Made by a program: the position numbers and the translations under genes
Assembly: GCA_944739405.2 (NCBI GenBank)
Contig: OX123187.2
Span: 43,380,394 to 43,444,393 of the forward strand
Direction: 5' to 3'
Length of the DNA stretch: 64,000 bases
Source: Euclidia mi
Taxonomy: Eukaryota > Arthropoda > Insecta > Lepidoptera > Erebidae
Shown here: piece after piece, positions 53,036 to 64,000 of the stretch
Position numbering within the stretch: the first letter of the stretch is position 1
How the letters are laid out: every line of letters starts with the position of its first letter
Notes under the pieces: generated by a model
Told to the model about the DNA's origin: nothing
Seen by the model: only the letters and a program-made list of their open reading frames with translations
The model's database searches: none

Positions 53036-53387
53036 ACTTACATACATACATAGACTCACGCCTGTTTCCCGGAGGGGTAGGCAGAGACTACGGAACGCTA
53101 TTTGCAAACGATCCCGGCATACCGCTCTTGCTTCATTCACTCCCATCAAGTTTCTCATGCATGCTCTTCTGTTTAGGGTACTTCTGACCTGTCCTTTTTT
53201 AGGATGTCTACGATCTGGTCAGAGAACGCCCGCCTAGGTCTTCCCCTTTGTCCTGTCCAATTCACACTTGCCTTATATATCTTCTTTGTCAGTCTTTCGT
53301 CATCCATCATCTCCATGTGCCCAAACCATCTTAACATGCCTTTTCGATGCTTGTCACTACAACACTACCCCACAACACTCTCTTATC
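53036..53387 (-). mobile_element. RTE-like LINE, severely 5'-truncated, B only
   Basis: A near copy of 10437-10800 (3' end, with TACATACATACATAGACTCA at the tail side). Flanked by 13-bp TSDs ATCGTAACGATTT (53023-53035) and ATCGTTACGATTT (53388-53400), one mismatch. The minus strand still reads pieces of the C-terminus (DDERLTKKIYKASVNWTG) with a frame break. Segment A has the empty site at about 27070. Confidence 0.92.
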
Positions 53388-53400
53388 ATCGTTACGATTT

Positions 53401-55932
53401 CTGACTCGTAATTTATAGGTAAAAAATAAGCTTTACAAAGAAATCGATCCACGATGAGAAATATTAAAAAAATCCTGTAATCGGCGAACATCGTCATGCG
53501 AACTAATCAAAAGTTCCTTTTGACTGGAATATTTATACTTTTTGGTTACCTTCAGGTACTTAACATAACGTAGGCACTAATAAAGTGAAATACAAGATAA
53601 CCGCTGCACGCATACAACTTTAATTGTGTTAGCGATTTCTAACTTCTACACGCCCTCTCAGTTTCATACGATCTCAGATACAAATACTGACAAATTATCT
53701 AATGTTACCTCCCAATTTCACCAAAGTTGGTATTAATTTATTCAATGAACGTGTACATTGAAGTTTGGTAACCAATGATATTATTATTAACCTAAATAAA
53801 CGTGCAACGTACCGCCATGTGTCGCGGTCGAACTTGTTTCCTTAGTTTATACTTAGCACATTAATATGATTTTAATAGCACCTGCAAGATATAACTCCGT
53901 GCGATGACGATAAAGGTTTCTTTATTACTCCCTATACATTTTATTATCGCCAGCTATCCCGTAAGGTGTAGATGCTCATACGATAACACCGCTAGAGATT
54001 TTAAAACCACACGAGGTTTCATTCCCATTTTCTCCTGACATTTCTACACTATCTTAAACCCTCTAGAATTTATGAAGGTATCACATTCCTTATCTGTGTC
54101 GTTCTAACTGCGAAATTATGTGTTTGTTGTTGGTGGGGCTTAGTGAACATTAAACTCGATGATCCTAAGCAGTTTAAAGTGGATGACAAAAAGTGGATAT
54201 CAAAGAAGAGAAATGATCGAACTGTTTCAGTGAGGGGCTCATTAGCTTAGTAGAACATGGGTCGGCTGGGTGAGCAGGTTCTGAACAAATGGACAACATT
54301 TACATCGCGGTCAGCCGCTTACCGACTGGCGGCTAATGGACTGGCTTCATATCAAATAGCCGGCGCGCGGCGTTTGCGGGACTAGCAAACACCCCAGCGC
54401 CGCCGCTGCCACACCGCACGTCGCCCCATTATCTGCTAGTTTACAGTATTACAATTATTAAACACTTATCAGTATTGTAAACATGGCCCCTTCAAAGGTT
54501 CTACTACTATTATTTTAAGTTCTTTTTTGAACTCTGCGGAATGATTATATGTCAACTACCCTTCATCACTATCATCCTTTGTAGTCCACTGCTGGATAAA
54601 GGGCTCTCATAATCTACATCACAATAACATTCTTAGGCTAAAGGAGGACTTTGGCCAATGGCCAGACGGGTTAGCGTAGCGTTTAATGTCGAGATTTCCG
54701 TGTCTTCCGCAAAGTAACTAGGTACCACATGACTTTAGGTAAGGAAAAGCTAACTACAAATACAATAAAAGATATATAAGGCGCAATTCACAAGAATTTC
54801 ACATTCATTCAATATCATCAAAAAGGCAATGACCTGGCAATTACAATCTAGGCCTTTTAATTATTACTGGTAGCTTCACCGTTTAATTTTTATTAAATAG
54901 GAGGCCAGTTTCTTACCCGCTTTCTTCTTATAAATACGTCTTACTTTGCTTCCTGACAATTGTGAACCTTTTACGTCGACGTAGCTATGGCACTTTCAAT
55001 TGTACAGACAATCTTAAATTTGTAATTTTTCCTTAATAGAACGTCATTAGTGAAATTCTTTTTGCACCATAGCTTAAAATTCTTGAGGTATAATATAATA
55101 TTGGTATTTCAAAATGTATATCATTCATAGTAATTTTTATACATGTTCTGCGAGTTGTGAAGGATATTTTGGCGCTATTTGCTTTGGCAATATCATGTAA
55201 AAAAGCAATATAAATAGAATATATTAAGAAAAACAAACAGTATTTTTTACGGTGGTGAACTTATTTGTATTAAAAGTGGCTACGGGCAGCTGCCAGAGAA
55301 AATAAAAATGCGAATTCAAATACAATGGCAAGAATCGCGCCGATTCACGAAGAATTAGGAGCTATTCAATGGTTGGAGAAATGTGGAGGTGGGAAATATT
55401 GAAAATCCACTTGAATATATGAGCGCAGTGCACAAAAGGCAAGTGTAGCGTTGCTGGCTGCTAGTTATAACACCTCGCAGGGAACTCTTTACCTTGCCGA
55501 GGCTAATGAGTGGACATACAAGCGAATCATATTATACGTGCTGCTGAAGCTTTTACAAGTGCTTGCTTATATTTAGATGTGTCGTAATGTTACCATGTTT
55601 TGCATACACTTTAATTATGGCAAAAGCACCTTTGAATTTCGGACTGCGTATAAAAATATGGACAGTGGTTAAGATGGGTTCAATGCCCTCAAACTGTTGT
55701 CTCCGAACAGGGTACTCTTTCTATCAGTGGTAGGTAAGTATATAATGTTTGTGGAGCTGAATCACTACAGAAATGTATCTTTGAGTTATCGCTTATAAAT
55801 GATATCGTATGGAAATTAGATAGTCTCTTCCTTAATATGAAGTAGTGTGTATTTAACAATTAGTCTAAAAAAAACTACAGCAAAAGCTTGCGGCTTGTAT
55901 GACGTAAGTTATGCTTATTTCCTAGAGATACA
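53401..55932. other. Segment B sequence, no gene recognised
   Basis: Collinear with A 27076-30011 (without the A-only SINE). Includes the GC-rich patch near 54350-54430 and the SINE-like remnant near 54575-54715. Confidence 0.55.
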
Positions 55933-56971
55933 CGGCCGGTTCCTGAATTGAGAATTTCGTGTTGAGAACAATTTAAACACGAATTATATACTACTTAATA
56001 AATTTTCTGTTTCACAAAAAATAGTTGACCACATTTTTAGTATTTGTGCTTGTAAAATCTAAAATTGGATATGATCAACTCATGATCAACTCCATATCAA
56101 CTCTTTATTCGCGTTTCTGAAAACATTTGACATTTTTCAAACCTCACTTAGCACTGATAAATTGATAAAAATTAATTAATTATACAACTTTGGTCTTTTA
56201 ACCCGTGATCACGAGTAATATGACAGCTAGTATGTAAAACTGTCCACACTACGGTTGCCAAGCAGCGGTTACGTCATACTGACGTCTATACATCTAAGAA
56301 GGTCGTCAAACATAATTTATAGAAAAAATGTTCAAAGACTATTCAATATTTGGAACAAATAGATTACAACATTATTAGGAACAAATAGAAGAGATAGAAA
56401 ATATAAGTAAGAGATTTCCGTGTTAAATCAATCCAAATAATTTCGCTGTGGCCTCCATGGAGGTATAATTCTATAAACCTCCATGGTGGCCACCATGGAG
56501 TATACCCCATAAAATTATACCTCAAATATACCTGGCCACAAATATTTTGTATTAAAAATAAAACAAACTGAGTTTGACATAACATACACGTTCCGTTTTC
56601 ACAATACCTACCGAATTGAACAAATTCAACAAACTGTTCATTAAAATTAAATAATCGTTGAAATAATTTTAAATACAACTTTATTTCGACGTTTTATTTG
56701 TTTCCGCATACAAATAATTAACTGACAAGTGTGCTTCTTTGTAAAATGTTAATTAATACGAATTTATGGTTAGTACCGGTTTTTTTACTTGTATCGGAAC
56801 GTACTAGTGTTGTTCGGTTTGAGTTATTCATGATTTGAAGAATACTCAGTTGAAAGTGCTTTGGAAAAATCTCACTCTGACCTGTGAAACAGAAAAAACT
56901 TAAGTAGACTTCAACTAGTTCAGAAATTTTCAACTGATGAAAGCTGAAATTCTCAATTCAGAAACCGGCCG
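55933..56971. mobile_element. 1,039-bp TIR DNA element, B only
   Basis: TIRs of about 26 bp: left CGGCCGGTTCCTGAATTGAG, right (reverse complement) CGGCCGGTTTCTGAATTGAG, both continuing AATTTC. The 3-bp TSD ACA is at 55930-55932 and 56972-56974; segment A at about 30010 has a single ACA and no element. Interior is AT-rich without transposase. Near 56452-56508, CCTCCATGGAGG and CCATGGTGGCCACCATGG make local palindromes. The superfamily is uncertain (3-bp TSDs occur in Harbinger and CACTA families, but the ends are typical of neither). Confidence 0.92.
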
Positions 56972-56974
56972 ACA

Positions 56975-58074
56975 GTCTCTACAACTAAATTTAAAAGCTA
57001 CAACTAACCAAACGTAGCTAGGAAACAAAAGTGGTGGTACCTGTCGCTCTTTTGTTGCCCTAGTTACGTTTATAAAAACTGCGTCAGTAAAGCCACACGG
57101 ACCACGGTGGGCGGGCTTCTCCAGTAAAATAAATGTGTCGAAAAGCGAAATTTCTCGCAGTAGTTTCATTTGTCAACCGTCACGAAGGTCGCTCGGTCTA
57201 AATTATATCGTTAGGCCTGTGACTCCTCCATAAATTATTCACGCAAGATTACTTATATAGTCATAAATAATCGCTCTTCCTTTTTATTAGGATATTTTGT
57301 TACTTAATTATTATTATGTAACAATATTGTCAGCGCTGAATTGTTTACTGTTTACAATTTGTTTGATCCCGGTTGCGTGTTAAGTAGAGTTGGAGATCGC
57401 TTGATATTTTAATAATTATAATATGAGTTCTTCATCGCAGCAAAAGGTTTCAATGCGTTAGATGCTGATGCTGGGTAGGTATATTTGACCAATTTAGACG
57501 CCTATGTTATTTTGCTATTTTGCTAGACACTAAAGAGTTAATAGTATGCTGATTCTTTCGCTACTAGTCTATTGCTAGGAAAACAAAATTACTAAGTATG
57601 CTATATTATGGCAAAATAATTGCGTTATTAGTATTAAAATTTTTGGATGTTGCATTCAGCATCAACAGATTGTCTTACAACTGTCAGGTTCCAGAAAATA
57701 CACTTCACCTTCTTCTTCCATTTATTAGGTACCTTTAATCAACTCAAATCTACGAAAGTCTAACCAACAATTGCAAGGCTTTTCTATCAACATTGTTGAT
57801 GGATGATACCTATGTAAGATTATAAAAATGTCAGCGCTCTGTCGAAGTTGATCAATTATTTTGATATTAAAGTTGAATCGTTGAAATCGCATCCATACAC
57901 GTGAGTTTGTGTCATGCATTGCCGTTTAAATAGCAAAATCACTTTAATATAATTTCCATTGCTTTTAGACTGGAAACGTCTGATGCATTTATGTGACTTT
58001 GTGCAAACTTTAAACTTAGTTTCTTTTTGCATCTCTATAATCCGATTCCGTCATATCTTTATTAAGTAGACGTA
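56975..58074. other. Segment B sequence, no gene recognised
   Basis: Collinear with A 30011-30573 and then 34987-35530. It contains the pre-insertion site of the 4.4-kb element (about 57540-57560). Confidence 0.55.
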
Positions 58075-58449
58075 CACATTCAATTCAGTGATAGCCTAGT
58101 GGAGATACCAACAGACTGCCATGCAGACGGTTTTGGGTTCGAATCGACGGCTCGCAGCAATGAATTTTCTGGGTTATGTGCGTATTGAATTGTTGATTAT
58201 CGCTTGTATCGTGCCTCGGAGAGCACGGTAACCCTTTGGTCCCGGTTGGCATGAAGATCTTTGTCAGTCAGGCGTCAATACCTCTAAATAAACTGACACT
58301 AGTCTATACCAAGGGATATCGCTATCCCTTCGTATTGCGGAGGACAGACAGGTCGTTGCTTTGTGGAAAAGCTAATATTCAGCCAAATCCGGTTAGAATA
58401 GTAAGCGGATCCTAGGTTGAAACTGGGATAACGTTGGGAAGATAATGAT
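58075..58449 (+). mobile_element. tRNA-derived SINE, B only
   Basis: Absent from A near 35535. The TSD GACGTA is at 58069-58074 and 58450-58455. A box TAGCCTAGTGG at 58092-58102 and B box GGTTCGAATCG at 58136-58146 give an RNA polymerase III internal promoter. The body contains CAGTCAGGCGTCAATACCTC and GGATCCTAGGTTGAAACTGG; the tail is GATAATGAT. Confidence 0.85.
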
Positions 58450-60174
58450 GACGTATATATAAAATTCTTCGATTACTGACTGACAGATGGACAATGCACA
58501 GCCAAAATATTGGATGCCAATGCCCAAATTTGTCGTGTATATATCTTGGGGACCAAATGCAGTAAAAATGTGGGCGGCATCGGGAAGCAGTGATTAAATT
58601 AAAAATAAATGTGTTTGTGTATAAAATTGCTAAAAAATATCAAAATAATGCTGACACTTAATGTCGACGTCTGGACATTATCAATATTAGCGCATACTAG
58701 ATGCAAAACGTTAGTGTTTTATTTCCATCAAAATTGCGTGTATAAAAGCAGCCGCAGCCGAAATTAAGTCGTTTAAAAACTAAGATCTAATTTCGGCTAC
58801 AGCCTTAACTAACTATAAAGGAGGCATTATAGTGTATGACTGTGAGCGCAAACACAAGTGCACACTCTATTCTCCCATTCCCATAGTGGGATGGCTAAAT
58901 TGGCACGACCAGAGATATATTGGATGCAGGGCCACAAGCTTGACATGCTTTCTAAGATACGATGACAAAATATCGAATACTATATTGCGCTCAACCCGCT
59001 AATCGTTCTCGAGACCAACCACTAGACCACTGCAGTAGACAAGTAAAGGTGTTATAATTAAGTTATACTCTTGCTTCAATGGCAAGAAACTAGCAATAAA
59101 AAAGGTACGTTATAAATAAATGATTCGAACATCGAATTCAGTGCTTTATTTATCTGAATATCGTCAGCGGCAATACCAGTCACGGTGTGCACGGAATAAG
59201 CCGCGAAACAAAGATTCTACGTCATTTATCGAAAAATAGTAAAATATATTAATAATTAAATGTCATCGCTTCAATTTTATACATTTAACAAGTTGAGCAG
59301 TAATGGTGGCACGAATGCACGCGAACTCTGCCGAGCGTTTATTTTTAATTGCGTTCTTAAAATTTTTGTCACAGCTCTGTGTTGCCGGGTCGCTTCACAA
59401 CCAACTCAATATTTTATATTTTTATTTTATCTGTACACCGCTAGGGTGGCAATTCTACCGTAAGAGAAGTTTTATTAAAACCGCTGCGTAGCAACTGCAT
59501 GCTAGGGGCAAATGCAAGCTTTTAAACACAATTACTTAGTGCACGAATGGAGCAACACCAAGCGGGGAGCGTTGTGGCCGGAATATATCCCTACATACAT
59601 GCATTAGTGGATTTTGTTGGACCCTCATACATGTTTAGCTTTTATGTGTGCTTAGCATGTACTTATAGCTATTACAGTTTTCATATCATAAAGGTTCGTG
59701 TATAAATAAAAGATGATAATTTCTTATTATAATGAGATACATACTTCACAGTTATTCTAATCGCACGTTCGGATTAGGTAACACTTTACTGTATGCAATA
59801 TTGACTTAATCCAGGGAACCCAAAATCTAGGTAAAAGTTTCTTCCCTTAAAATATAAACTGCACTAGATACCTCAGCGTTGTTAGGGGTATAAATAATAA
59901 AACATTTAGCAGCATACGGCAGCAGTGTATTTCATATTAAAGCTGAATGCTTGTTTCGTGTCGCGCACAATTTTTATTTGTTAGTTACAAGTGCAGCTGC
60001 TAAATTGGTACCGGCCCGCGGTTTCTTTTGTCTCTGCCTACTATTCAATTCTCACTTCGTTATAAATCGTGCGAAACTATATTTTGTATTGAATACGCCA
60101 TATTGTTATAATTGGCCCATTCAATATGATTCGAAAAAGGGGAATAGAGTTCGAAACTGTCTAAATGGAACGGT
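58450..60174. other. Segment B right part, no gene recognised
   Basis: Collinear with A 35530-36290 and 40534-41509, joined here without the LINE that splits A. Confidence 0.55.
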
Positions 60175-60727
60175 CATTTAATTCGGTGAAATATCGCTGA
60201 ATTTTCATGTAAGTTTTATGGGATGAGCTTGAGAGATTTAATCTAAAGATTTGTCTAGACAGCGATATAAGGATACTGATGGCGTGGCAAGGCGAGGTAG
60301 ACGTTTTATCGTGACAAATTAGACGGCGAGATATTTAAAGAGGCGTACATTTGTGTACATTAATCGAAATTTGTGCGATTTGGTTGGAAACGTGAATCTC
60401 GGGCTCATTTGTGCCAAAGGGAACCGCGGAGACAATGAATGGCCGTCATTTAAAACTGCTACACCACACTCCGCGATGTTTACCGCCTTCTCTCGATCTC
60501 CAACGAATTATTATATCAGATTTTCTGAACGGATCCCCTGCTCATTTGTATTTACACATTTAATTTACCTACCTGCTTATGGTAATAATTTTTCATTGAA
60601 TTTGCCATCAAATAAGTAATTACACTTTTCTAATAAAGTCTGGTGATAATTAAATATATGAAAAGAAAAGGTGAAATATTTTCTATTTCACCGTAGTGAC
60701 GCGTGGACTAAATGAAATATCTTATGC
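60175..60727. other. No gene recognised
   Basis: Sequence right of segment B. An 88-codon frame at 60353-60619 shows no known domain. Confidence 0.4.
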
Positions 60728-61018
60728 TCAACATCATCACCCTGTATAAATACTGTCCCACTGCTGGTCCCAGTCCCGTTCTCACTATGGGAAGGGTGAG
60801 GCCACAGTCCACCACGTTGGCCGAATGCAGATCTTCTACTCTTTCGTTCGTCTTTCAAGATCATTATGGAGAACTCTCAGATATGCCGGTTTACTCACGA
60901 TGTTTCACTGTTTAAAACGCACAGAAGTCGGCAAAAGTCCTTGGCGTGCGTCGTAGACCTAAACTCGAGACACTCTGCGTACCCGTCTATCGGTCTCTCC
61001 ATTAGACTATCGCTGCCT
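60728..61018 (-). mobile_element. tRNA-derived SINE, minus strand
   Basis: Minus strand head GGCAGCGATAGTCTAATGG (A-box-like) and a degraded B-box region, body GAGAGTTCTCCATAATGATC and CGGCCAACGTGGTGGACTG, tail GGTGATGATGTTG. The order agrees with the 9345-9633 SINE but with a complete head. Confidence 0.78.
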
Positions 61019-61349
61019 TATGTCTTATGCCACTATATAAAATTAATTACTTTACACTTTATTACTCTTATTTTTCTATTGCATTGTAGATGGAAGCAAT
61101 GCATCATCCTCATTCCGATAAAACTTGGAGACTAGTCCAGCAACTATTCATAGTACATTACCTATAAATTTGCCACGATTCCTCTCAGAAATCGTCAAAA
61201 GCTTTCTCGGAACTGACGCGTCTGCTAGATGGCGTACAAACCGTCTTTCTATTGTCTCATCTCTTTACTCTTATATTAATAAGTGCCTGTGGCCCATAAA
61301 TGTAACCCGAAAAACTAAGACCCCATTTATCATTTATCTTGAAGATCTG

Positions 61350-61503
61350 GTGGTGTAGCGATTACGCCATCGACTGTCGAACCTTCGATCGCAGCTGAGG
61401 TCAAAAATGTCTGCCTGCGCAGGAACATGGTTGTTTCTCTTGATCTGGGAGTTTCTATACTAATAATGTCTATATATATGTTTTATTCATTTATTTATTT
61501 ATT
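61350..61503 (+). mobile_element. Possible SINE fragment
   Basis: TGGTGTAGCGATTACGCCAT then GTCGAACCTTCGATCGCAGC resembles tRNA-like A and B regions, followed by TGGTTGTTTCTCTTGATCTG and a TATATATG/TTTAT run. Weak. Confidence 0.4.
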
Positions 61504-61760
61504 TATAGACTCACGACTGTATCCCCGAAGGGGTAGACAGAGGTGTAATATTACACCCACATTTCGCCATGAATATTTAGGTCCCACGTAATCGGGGGCG
61601 CGCCTATTGCCGTACCGGGCCCATTACCAGACTCCGTGCTGTTACTGAGAATTTCCTAATGGAATAACCCAATAACACTTTGCCCGACCCGGGAATCGAA
61701 CCCGAGACCTCCCAATCCCACGCGCACATTTATGCCGCGAGACCAACGAGGCAGTCTATG
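61504..61760 (-). mobile_element. tRNA-derived SINE with RTE-like LINE tail
   Basis: Plus strand starts TATAGACTCACGACTGTATC and CCCGAAGGGGTAGACAGAGG (the tail) and ends GAGACCAACGAGGCAGTC (tRNA-like head, reversed), with the B box CGGGTTCGATTCCCGGG on the minus strand. Same family as 27508-27913 without the composite head. Flanked by TTTAT repeats at the tail side. Confidence 0.87.
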
Positions 61761-63072
61761 TATATGTATATTACAAAAAATTTGCTTATGATAGTTTGTG
61801 GCTAAAACTAAATGGTGTTCAACTATTTTTACAGTCTTTTGAAGTGTTCATACACGTTATAGATATTCGATTAACACCTTATATTTAAAGGAAGAGGACG
61901 AAAAGCGTAACAAGGAACATCTGCGGTGAATATTTCATTCAGTACAGCCACCCGTGCGACAGATTTGAATGTGATATGTCTAAATTGGTGTAACTGTGTG
62001 AGTGAGGCGCGAGGGTGTTGAAACTGTGGTGAAAACATGAGGCGAGACTAACTCTATACAATGTTTAGTTGCTAGGGTTGCTTGTCAATCATGTAATAGG
62101 TGCAGTACATATTATTAATATGTAGTCCAATTTCATCGTTGCCAAGACAGATGTCTTTTGGCAACTATTGCATATATTTTTTGGAAAAATTTTGCTTTAC
62201 GATTATCTCAGTTGAGTTTGGCAACCGCACTATTGTTTTTAAGGCAGAACCTAAAAATAAACTACATGTAACTTGAATATTTTACAATATAGCAAGAAGA
62301 CAAATTCCGGGCTAATAAATTAAGAGCTCTAGTAGGTAAGTGTAGCGGCACGAGTTATTTCACAATTGAAAACTAACTGTCTGATGCAATTGAAGACCTA
62401 GGTATGTGTAACCGATTACTTGGGAATAATTCGTGTTATGTCTGTTGTCATAGATAATATATATTATATACTACCTTCTGCATGTGGCTTCAGCCGCCTG
62501 TAATCAGTTTCCCAACCAAAGGTGGCCCATTTGCTATTCTGGTTTATTTAACTGCAAAATCTCACGAGTGAAAGAGTAACAAATATCTATACATACTCAC
62601 ACATTCACGATTGTGTTAGTAAACATAGTTTTGTTTGGAGACGCAGTATTTGGCCCCTTACTAATGGACGTAAATAAAATGCTTTCGTTTCTGTATTTGT
62701 TCGGGCAGTATCGCACCTGCCCGCGCGCTAATGTCCGATAGCTTCATACTAACGTATTTTTTGTGATCAGTTTTAGGTACGTATTTAATGGTAAGTTGAG
62801 ATGAAGGTTGGATATTAGTTTAGCGACCTGATCTCGTAGTTAAAAATCTCAAGTTTCTTGGAAATATCAAAACGATTTTCTGAGAAGAACATCGCGTCAT
62901 TGGCTTTGTTGTTTAGGCTTTAATCTACTATCGATTTCATCAAAATATATTATGTTGTTATGTAATTTTGAAAGCGTTTTACAATACACATTAGTTAGAA
63001 TAGCTCACTGTGTTTTAACTGATAATAGCCCTTCTAGTGGTAAATATTTAAGTCTGCATAAGAATAATAGGT
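61761..63072. other. No gene; degraded short Helitron near 62473-62635
   Basis: AT-rich. On the minus strand at 62635 downwards the words ACTAACACAATCGTGAATGT, GTTACTCTTTCACTCG and GCTGAAGCCACATGCAGAAG follow the layout of the 1-1019 Helitron type. Nothing else recognised. Confidence 0.4.
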
Positions 63073-63694
63073 TGTAACGTATGACCGGTACCTACCGAGT
63101 GTACGTCGTAATACCGTCCATACGCTCGGCCAATCAGGGAAGGCCATCGTCCACGCTCGTAAGTTTTGCCCTTATTTGGTCAAGCTACGCCAACACGAAC
63201 TCTGATGTAGGGCCCGGTATATAAAGGGGCCGACAGAGAGGCCGGACCGCTACTCTAACGTCGCTTCTACTACCTACCTACTATAACTAAGCGTACCTAC
63301 TGACCCTACGTCGTATCTACGTGTATCCTGGTCCCAGTTACGGGTTCCAGGTTCACCTTAAGACTTCGGCTACGCTCCTAGACCGCTACACTTTCCTGCA
63401 TCGCCTTCGGCGTCACCTCTGCCGAAGAGTCTGGCCTGCCCTGCTCATCGTACTCGCACCGCCGGCGTCTGCCAGCTGCACCAACGGCCTGCGAGGATCT
63501 ACCGCTACGCGCAGCCTTCGAGCAGCCTGCCTACACCCTACCGGAGGGAACAGCGTGGGAAACTGCAGCCCTTAGTGTTCAGGCCAGTGTCGTATTGTTG
63601 GTCGGTCATACTCGTAGCAAGGGAAGTGAGACAATACTCGGCAAATAAACGCATCTAGGACCTCTTCTGCGTTTTACTACCAGAACCCGTTACA
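63073..63694 (+). repeat. 5' LTR of a gypsy-like retrotransposon
   Basis: 622 bp beginning TGTAACGTATG and ending CCCGTTACA, with short inverted ends TGTAACG/CGTTACA. TATATAAA at 63218-63225 is a TATA box and AATAAA at 63644-63649 a poly(A) signal, giving the U3-R-U5 order. The element body would lie beyond 64000. The 84-codon frame at 63321-63575 is inside the LTR and is not a gene. Confidence 0.83.
63218..63225 (+). promoter_or_regulatory. TATA box of the LTR promoter
   Basis: TATATAAA followed by GGGGCC. Transcription would start about 25-35 bases downstream, near GACCGCTACTCTAACG. Confidence 0.65.
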
Positions 63695-63695
63695 G

Positions 63696-63713
63696 TGGCG
63701 CCTACGTGGGTTA
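63696..63713 (+). promoter_or_regulatory. Primer-binding site of the LTR retrotransposon
   Basis: TGGCGCCTACGTGGGTTA one base after the LTR end. TGGCGCC with an ACGTGGG continuation is typical of insect gypsy-type elements (family knowledge). Confidence 0.72.
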
Positions 63714-64000
63714 TTGTCTCGCTTTCCGTGCTCGAGTTCTCTTCTAGCAGGTCTCCATTATTGTAAGCGAGGAGGTGCGGCTACAGTGAACCGGTACGTA
63801 TTGTTGTACTAATTGTCTACCTTTTAGTGTAACTACCTACTACGTACTAGTTCGCAAAGGACAATGGCAGATCTCCATACATCAAAATGTCTAAAATTAA
63901 ATTGAAGCGAACAGTAATAAAAAATATATCAAAAAATTTGGCGTAAGTAACAGAGTCTATAAATTATTCTATTTTCACTCAGGAAAGGTGGGAAAAGAAG
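63714..64000 (+). mobile_element. Leader of the gypsy-like element, cut by the window edge
   Basis: Non-coding leader. ATG at 63864 opens a frame of only about a dozen codons, so gag, if present, begins to the right of the window. Confidence 0.55.

Larger units (their letters stand above)
52415..60174. repeat. Large duplicated segment, copy B
   Basis: Homologue of 25911-41509 (see that entry for landmarks). It carries three insertions absent from A: 53036-53387, 55933-56971 and 58075-58449. It also has about 150 bp (52447-52594) that A lacks, so either an insertion in B or a loss in A. No host exon recognised. Confidence 0.93.

Noticed and set aside
63321..63575. 84-codon ORF
   Set aside because: It lies between TATA box and poly(A) signal inside the LTR; open because the LTR is GC-richer.

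Overview
The window is eukaryotic nuclear DNA, almost certainly from a moth or butterfly (Lepidoptera). It is AT-rich, and its tRNA-derived SINEs, short Helitrons, and Jockey, CR1-like and I-group LINEs, together with piggyBac, Tc1 and LTR elements, form a combination I know from lepidopteran genomes. The species cannot be read from the sequence. I recognise no host single-copy gene, no rRNA or tRNA gene and no CRISPR. Nearly every long reading frame belongs to a transposable element (TE) or is a by-product of a repeat.

Layout. 1-1019: 5' end of a Helitron-like element holding a 111-bp tandem array. 1071-8278: a dispersed repeat split by a decayed Jockey-type LINE (1163-8022), which is itself split by a SINE (1591-1833) and by a 5'-truncated I-group LINE with an undamaged ORF (2044-5665). 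8279-12110: a Tc1-like transposase remnant, a SINE and a broken RTE-like LINE. 12465-14338: Helitron-like elements, one complete (13049-14338). 14512-18345: SINEs, a repeat copy matching the pre-insertion state of the Jockey site, a hairpin and a 280-bp duplication. About 18753-25010: a near-complete two-ORF LINE with 5' UTR monomers, a PHD-finger ORF1, a hydrophobic repeated frame between the ORFs, and an ORF2 interrupted by a 555-bp terminal-inverted-repeat (TIR) element. 25022-25645: a foldback element.

Two homologous copies of one long segment follow: A (25911-41509) and B (52415-60174). Seven insertions distinguish them. In A: a 688-bp GC-rich insert, a SINE, a 4.4-kb probable DNA transposon carrying a YqaJ-like pseudogene, and a Jockey LINE that holds a piggyBac remnant and a mini-Helitron. 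In B: a 5'-truncated RTE-like LINE, a 1,039-bp TIR element and a SINE. Each copy supplies the empty site for the other, so several boundaries and target-site duplications (TSDs) can be read to the base. Between A and B lie a hairpin and a minus-strand Helitron (46483-51986) grown to nine tandem units of about 300 bp, interrupted by a non-autonomous LTR retrotransposon (47699-50374). At the right edge a gypsy-like LTR with TATA box, poly(A) signal and primer-binding site (63073-63713) starts an element that leaves the window.

The elements interact. At least four SINE copies share their 3' tail with the RTE-like LINE and so probably borrowed its reverse transcriptase. Successive insertions are nested up to four deep. 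Gene absence, nesting and recent duplication suggest heterochromatin, a W-linked region or a piRNA-type TE graveyard, but that is inference.
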